A stretch of DNA of 26,945 nt from assembly GCA_041743835.1 (NCBI GenBank), contig JBGTLW010000099.1:1-26945 (forward strand). Direction: 5' to 3'. This document shows, piece after piece, positions 24,308 through 26,945 of the stretch (position 1 is the stretch's first letter; each line of letters begins with the position of its first letter). Under the pieces are notes generated by a model, which was given only the letters and a program-made list of their open reading frames with translations, had not been told where the DNA came from and searched no databases. The position numbers and the translations under genes were made by a program. The DNA is from JBGTLW01 sp041743835. Lineage in GTDB: Bacteria; Planctomycetota; Phycisphaerae; Phycisphaerales; Phycisphaeraceae.

Positions 24308-25168
24308 ATGCGATGCACACAACACACCTTGGCTGCGCTGCTTTTCATTGGCGGGGTGGTTCTTGTGCCCGTGTTGGTGTGGATGGCGCTGTTGCCCGCC
24401 ACGGTCGGTGCCGCCGATGCAGACGCGGCCGTTGCTGAGGCCGAGGCGGACGGCCGCGCTGCCAACGCCTTCGACCACAGCGCATGGAATGACCTGCTTG
24501 CCGCGCACGTCGATGCGGATGGCTGGGTGGATTATGCCGGGTTTGCGAAGGACGCCGCCAAACTCGATGCGTACCTCGTCACGCTCGCGCAGGCAGATGA
24601 TGCCGCGCTTGCCCGCGATGAGAAGCTCGCGTTTCTCATCAACGCCTACAACGCGTTCACCATCCGGCTGATCCTTGACTACCGCGATGAGGGCGGGCTC
24701 GGCTCCATCTTCGATATCCCCGAGGCAAAGCGCTGGGAACACAGCCGCTGGGAACTCGCGGGTAAGAGGGTCAGCCTCAATGAGCTTGAACACCAGATCA
24801 TCCGCCCGGTGTTCAAGGAGCCACGTATCCACTTCGCGTTGGTCTGTGCCGCGGTGGGTTGTCCGCCGCTGCGGGCCGAGGCCTACACCGGTGCCGGTCT
24901 CGAAGCCCAGCTTGCCGCGCAGTCCGCGTATGTCCACACCCACGCGACGTGGCTGCAACTCGATGCCGAGGCGGGGACGCTCAAGCTGACCGAGCTTTAC
25001 AACTGGTATGCGGAGGACTTCGTGCAGCACGCCGGCTCGGTGGTTGATTACGTCGCCACACAGTCGCCCGCCGTGGCCGCGGCACACAAGGCCGGCAAGT
25101 CCCTGGACGTGAGTTTCCTCGACTATTCCTGGAAGCTCAACGATGTGAGACACCGCCCCAAGCCCTGA
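24308..25168 (+). CDS. Secreted DUF547 protein
   Basis: A 286-aa protein with an N-terminal hydrophobic signal or anchor (about 8-36, ending near VGAADA), so it should act outside the cytoplasmic membrane. The DUF547 (PF04784) signature is clear: DEKLAFLINAYNAFTIRLIL, VSLNELEHQIIRP and IHFALVCAAVGCPPLRAEAY, the last with the conserved Cys pair. DUF547 domains are related to papain-like/transglutaminase folds, but bacterial members have no settled activity. Unlike several neighbours it has a proper ribosome site (GGAG, 7 nt before ATG). It diverges from uvrB with 91 bp between start codons and ends 7 nt from the convergent DUF2892 gene. Confidence 0.9.
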   Translation: MRCTQHTLAALLFIGGVVLVPVLVWMALLPATVGAADADAAVAEAEADGRAANAFDHSAWNDLLAAHVDADGWVDYAGFAKDAAKLDAYLVTLAQADDAALARDEKLAFLINAYNAFTIRLILDYRDEGGLGSIFDIPEAKRWEHSRWELAGKRVSLNELEHQIIRPVFKEPRIHFALVCAAVGCPPLRAEAYTGAGLEAQLAAQSAYVHTHATWLQLDAEAGTLKLTELYNWYAEDFVQHAGSVVDYVATQSPAVAAAHKAGKSLDVSFLDYSWKLNDVRHRPKP

Positions 25169-25175
25169 GCCGCCG

Positions 25176-25403
25176 TCAGATCGGCGTGCGAAACCCCATC
25201 GCGCGGGCCACGCACCAACCCGCCCGGCCCTCGATCACGCCAGCCACCCCCAGCAGCACCATCACCGCCACCAACGCCCACACCCACCCGCCGGGCAATA
25301 AACCCCACACGATCAGCCCCGAAACCACCAGCGCCGCCACCAGCATCACCGCGCCCATCATGAGCCGCACCGCCTTGCCACGCGCATCAATGTTGCATTG
25401 CAT
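25176..25403 (-). CDS. DUF2892 (YgaP-like) small membrane protein
   Basis: A 75-aa protein with the DUF2892 pattern: a short start (MQCNIDARGKAVRLMMGAVM), two membrane helices (about 16-36 and 38-57) and a WCVARAMGFRT end in the cytoplasm or periplasm. In other proteins this domain is the membrane part fused to a rhodanese (YgaP); here it stands alone, as is common in bacteria. Its function is unknown. ATG at 25403 is preferred over an upstream in-frame start at 25454 because it matches the family start and is preceded at 6 nt by a -10 box. The gene converges with DUF547 and is separated from the ClC gene by a REP-like pair. Confidence 0.85.
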   Translation of the reverse strand: MQCNIDARGKAVRLMMGAVMLVAALVVSGLIVWGLLPGGWVWALVAVMVLLGVAGVIEGRAGWCVARAMGFRTPI

Positions 25404-25415
25404 AGCCGCATCATA
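25404..25415 (-). promoter_or_regulatory. -10 box of the DUF2892 gene directly before its start codon
   Basis: TATGAT (5 of 6 to consensus, 25415-25410 on the minus strand) ends 6 nt before the ATG. There is no Shine-Dalgarno between, so the transcript is probably leaderless. No convincing -35 is seen at 17 bp. Confidence 0.5.
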
Positions 25416-25446
25416 GGCGCGACGCGTTAAAAGTACTTGTACCCAG

Positions 25447-25510
25447 AAGCCCACGGACTGCGTCCGTGGGTCTCCCCCGCGCCCAACCCACGGACGGAGT
25501 CCGTGGGCTT
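25447..25510. repeat. Inverted pair of REP-like palindromes
   Basis: Two 25-bp units, 25447-25471 and 25486-25510, each form a 9-bp perfect stem (CCCACGGAC / GTCCGTGGG) with a 3-nt loop. The second unit is the reverse complement of the first at 24 of 25 positions; they are separated by 14 bp. This head-to-tail inverted doublet is the layout of BIME/REP elements. It lies 41 nt downstream of the ClC stop and could also protect or end that transcript. A run of ten C residues (25527-25536) lies beside it. Confidence 0.85.
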
Positions 25511-25550
25511 CATTGATTCACCACCACCCCCCCCCCTCTAACCTCAACCC

Positions 25551-26945
25551 TCACTCCTCCAACAACCTTTGATACCGACGCATCAGCCGGCTGCGTGTGA
25601 TCATCCCACTGGCCCGGCCATCCCGGTCGATCACCACCAGGCTCGACACATCGTGTCGGCTGAACTTATCCAACACCTGGTCCAGCGCCTCGTGCGACAC
25701 ACACGTCGGCAGGTCCGAACGCATCAACTCACTCACGATCATCAGCGGGATCGCCTCGCGCTGCAGCAGCGTCGTCCGCACATCCTGGCCGATGACCATG
25801 CCCGTGTAGCGGTCCTGGTCGTCACACACCACATAGTCCACCACCGCGAAGTCCTCCGCCAGCTCGATCAGCCGCTGGGCAGGCTCCTCGGGGTGGACGA
25901 TCACCGCCGGGACCAGCGGCACATCCGCCACGCACAACCGACGCAGCAGCATCATGTCCGCGTGCGTGCCCATGCGGATGCCGCGCTTGCGCAGCCACGC
26001 CTGGTAGATCGAGTCCCGGCAGAAGAACTGCGAGCACGTCGTCGCAAGGATCGCCACCAGCATCATCGGCAGCACCACCTTGTAGTCCTGCGTGATCTCA
26101 AACACCAGCAAAAACGCGGTCAGCGGACAATGCACCACCGCCGCGATCATCCCAGCCATGCCCGCGAGCGCATAGGTCGCCGGCGTCGCGCCGGGGAACA
26201 GGCCGATCGCATCGAGTACCGTCGCAAGCAAGGCCCCGAGCGTCGCGCCGATGAACAGGCTCGGCGCGATGACCCCGCCACTGCCCCCGCTCCCCAGCGT
26301 CAGGCAAGTGCCCAGCAGCTTGAACACCAGCGCCGCCGCGAGCAGGCCGATCGTCGCGTTCGCCACCGGCGAACCATCCCCCGGGCCCGCCACGCCCACC
26401 GACTCGCCGAGGTACGACACAGGATTCAGCAACGCCTGGATCACCGGGTAACCGTTGCCATAGAACGACGGCCGCTCATACGCCGCGTACAACGGCGAAA
26501 GCAAAGCCAGCGCGCCCACACCGATGATCCCCAGCGCCAACCCGCCGAACGCCGGCTTGAGCCACGCCGGCACCGCCAGCCGCGTCCACATCTTCTCGCT
26601 CCGCCTCATGCTCGCCGCGAACAGCGAACCCAGCCCGCCGCAAAGCAGGCCCAGCACGGCATACGGCAGAATCTCCATCATCGTGAACTCGTAATGCCGC
26701 ATCGCCTCGGGGATGCGGAAGATCACCTCGTCGCCCGACAGCGCCTGCGCCACCGACGTGCCAAACACACTCGCCACCACGATCGGGATGAACGTCTTGA
26801 CGGAAAAGTCGCGGAGAATGACCTCCAGCACAAACAACACCCCCGCGATCGGCGCGTTGAAGATCGCCGCGGTCCCCGCCGCCGCGCTGCACCCGATGAG
26901 CGTGGCCTTCTGTTCCCGCCCAAGGCGAAGCAGCGTGCTGATCGT
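25551..26945 (-). CDS. ClC-family chloride channel/transporter with two CBS domains (5' end outside window)
   Basis: 464 residues of a ClC protein are visible; the N-terminal part, with the first selectivity motifs and gating Glu, is off the right edge. The frame is open to 26945 and reads LGREQKATLIGCSAAAG then AIFNAPIAGVLFVLEVILRD, the conserved AAxFNAPxxGxxFxxE helix. GSGGSGGVIAPSLFIGATLG, a GxFxP-type filter motif in IAPSLF form, and GMAGMIAAVVHCPLTAFLLVFEIT follow. The cytoplasmic C-terminus has two CBS domains (about the last 135 residues), which in this family bind nucleotides and regulate gating. It probably mediates Cl-/H+ exchange or anion conductance across the inner membrane. The stop is at 25551. 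Confidence 0.92.
   Translation of the reverse strand, partial: TISTLLRLGREQKATLIGCSAAAGTAAIFNAPIAGVLFVLEVILRDFSVKTFIPIVVASVFGTSVAQALSGDEVIFRIPEAMRHYEFTMMEILPYAVLGLLCGGLGSLFAASMRRSEKMWTRLAVPAWLKPAFGGLALGIIGVGALALLSPLYAAYERPSFYGNGYPVIQALLNPVSYLGESVGVAGPGDGSPVANATIGLLAAALVFKLLGTCLTLGSGGSGGVIAPSLFIGATLGALLATVLDAIGLFPGATPATYALAGMAGMIAAVVHCPLTAFLLVFEITQDYKVVLPMMLVAILATTCSQFFCRDSIYQAWLRKRGIRMGTHADMMLLRRLCVADVPLVPAVIVHPEEPAQRLIELAEDFAVVDYVVCDDQDRYTGMVIGQDVRTTLLQREAIPLMIVSELMRSDLPTCVSHEALDQVLDKFSRHDVSSLVVIDRDGRASGMITRSRLMRRYQRLLEE

Noticed and set aside
24217..24465. N-terminal extension of UvrB
   Set aside because: It would overlap the signal-peptide region of the divergent DUF547 gene and has no UvrB similarity. 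Homology starts at the GTG at 24216.

Overview
The window is about 27 kb of G+C-rich (roughly 60-65%) bacterial chromosome. The content points to a planctomycete, most likely of the Phycisphaerae type. The clues are a WXG100/FtsK module with no other secretion genes, secreted or carbohydrate-active proteins of planctomycete flavour (GH29, a GH67-like TIM barrel, an FAD_oxidored protein), few Shine-Dalgarno sequences, and many start codons placed directly behind a -10 box. This assignment is an inference; there is no rRNA or phylogenetic marker beyond uvrB and rlmN.

Layout, left to right. Positions 1-400 hold no supported gene, only the terminator of a minus-strand tRNA-Arg(CCG) at 402-475. 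From 5754 down to 567 on the minus strand lies a compact four-gene module: a WXG100 protein, a coiled-coil protein with a collagen-like repeat tail, a 70-aa helical protein and a 1314-aa membrane-anchored FtsK/SpoIIIE-type ATPase. rlmN sits just upstream on the same strand and carries an unusual insertion. At 7326-9554 (plus) there is a nuclease-helicase fusion (PD-(D/E)XK plus DUF2075) with a small partner gene, in DNA of lower G+C, probably a transferred defence-type cassette. A membrane-protein gene at 9965-10564 is bracketed by two 102-bp direct repeats.

Positions 10732-17557 (plus) hold a minimal metallopeptidase, an RND efflux pair (adaptor plus permease, 4-nt overlap) and a GH67-like TIM-barrel protein. 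Positions 17632-21124 (minus) hold a GH29 alpha-L-fucosidase and an FAD-dependent oxidoreductase, with a plus-strand tRNA of UAA anticodon between them. That tRNA has a leucine-type D-arm but only a 5-nt variable loop. Positions 21184-24216 (minus) hold uvrB followed 3 nt later by a fructosamine-kinase-like gene. The right end carries a secreted DUF547 protein (plus), a small DUF2892 membrane protein (minus), an inverted pair of REP-like palindromes, and the 3' part of a ClC chloride channel with two CBS domains (minus, running off the window).

The most interesting items are the minimal type VII-like WXG100/FtsK module, the short-variable-arm tRNA-Leu(UAA), the repeated leaderless promoter geometry at six genes, the repeat-flanked membrane gene, the palindrome-bearing insertion inside rlmN, and the nuclease-helicase pair.
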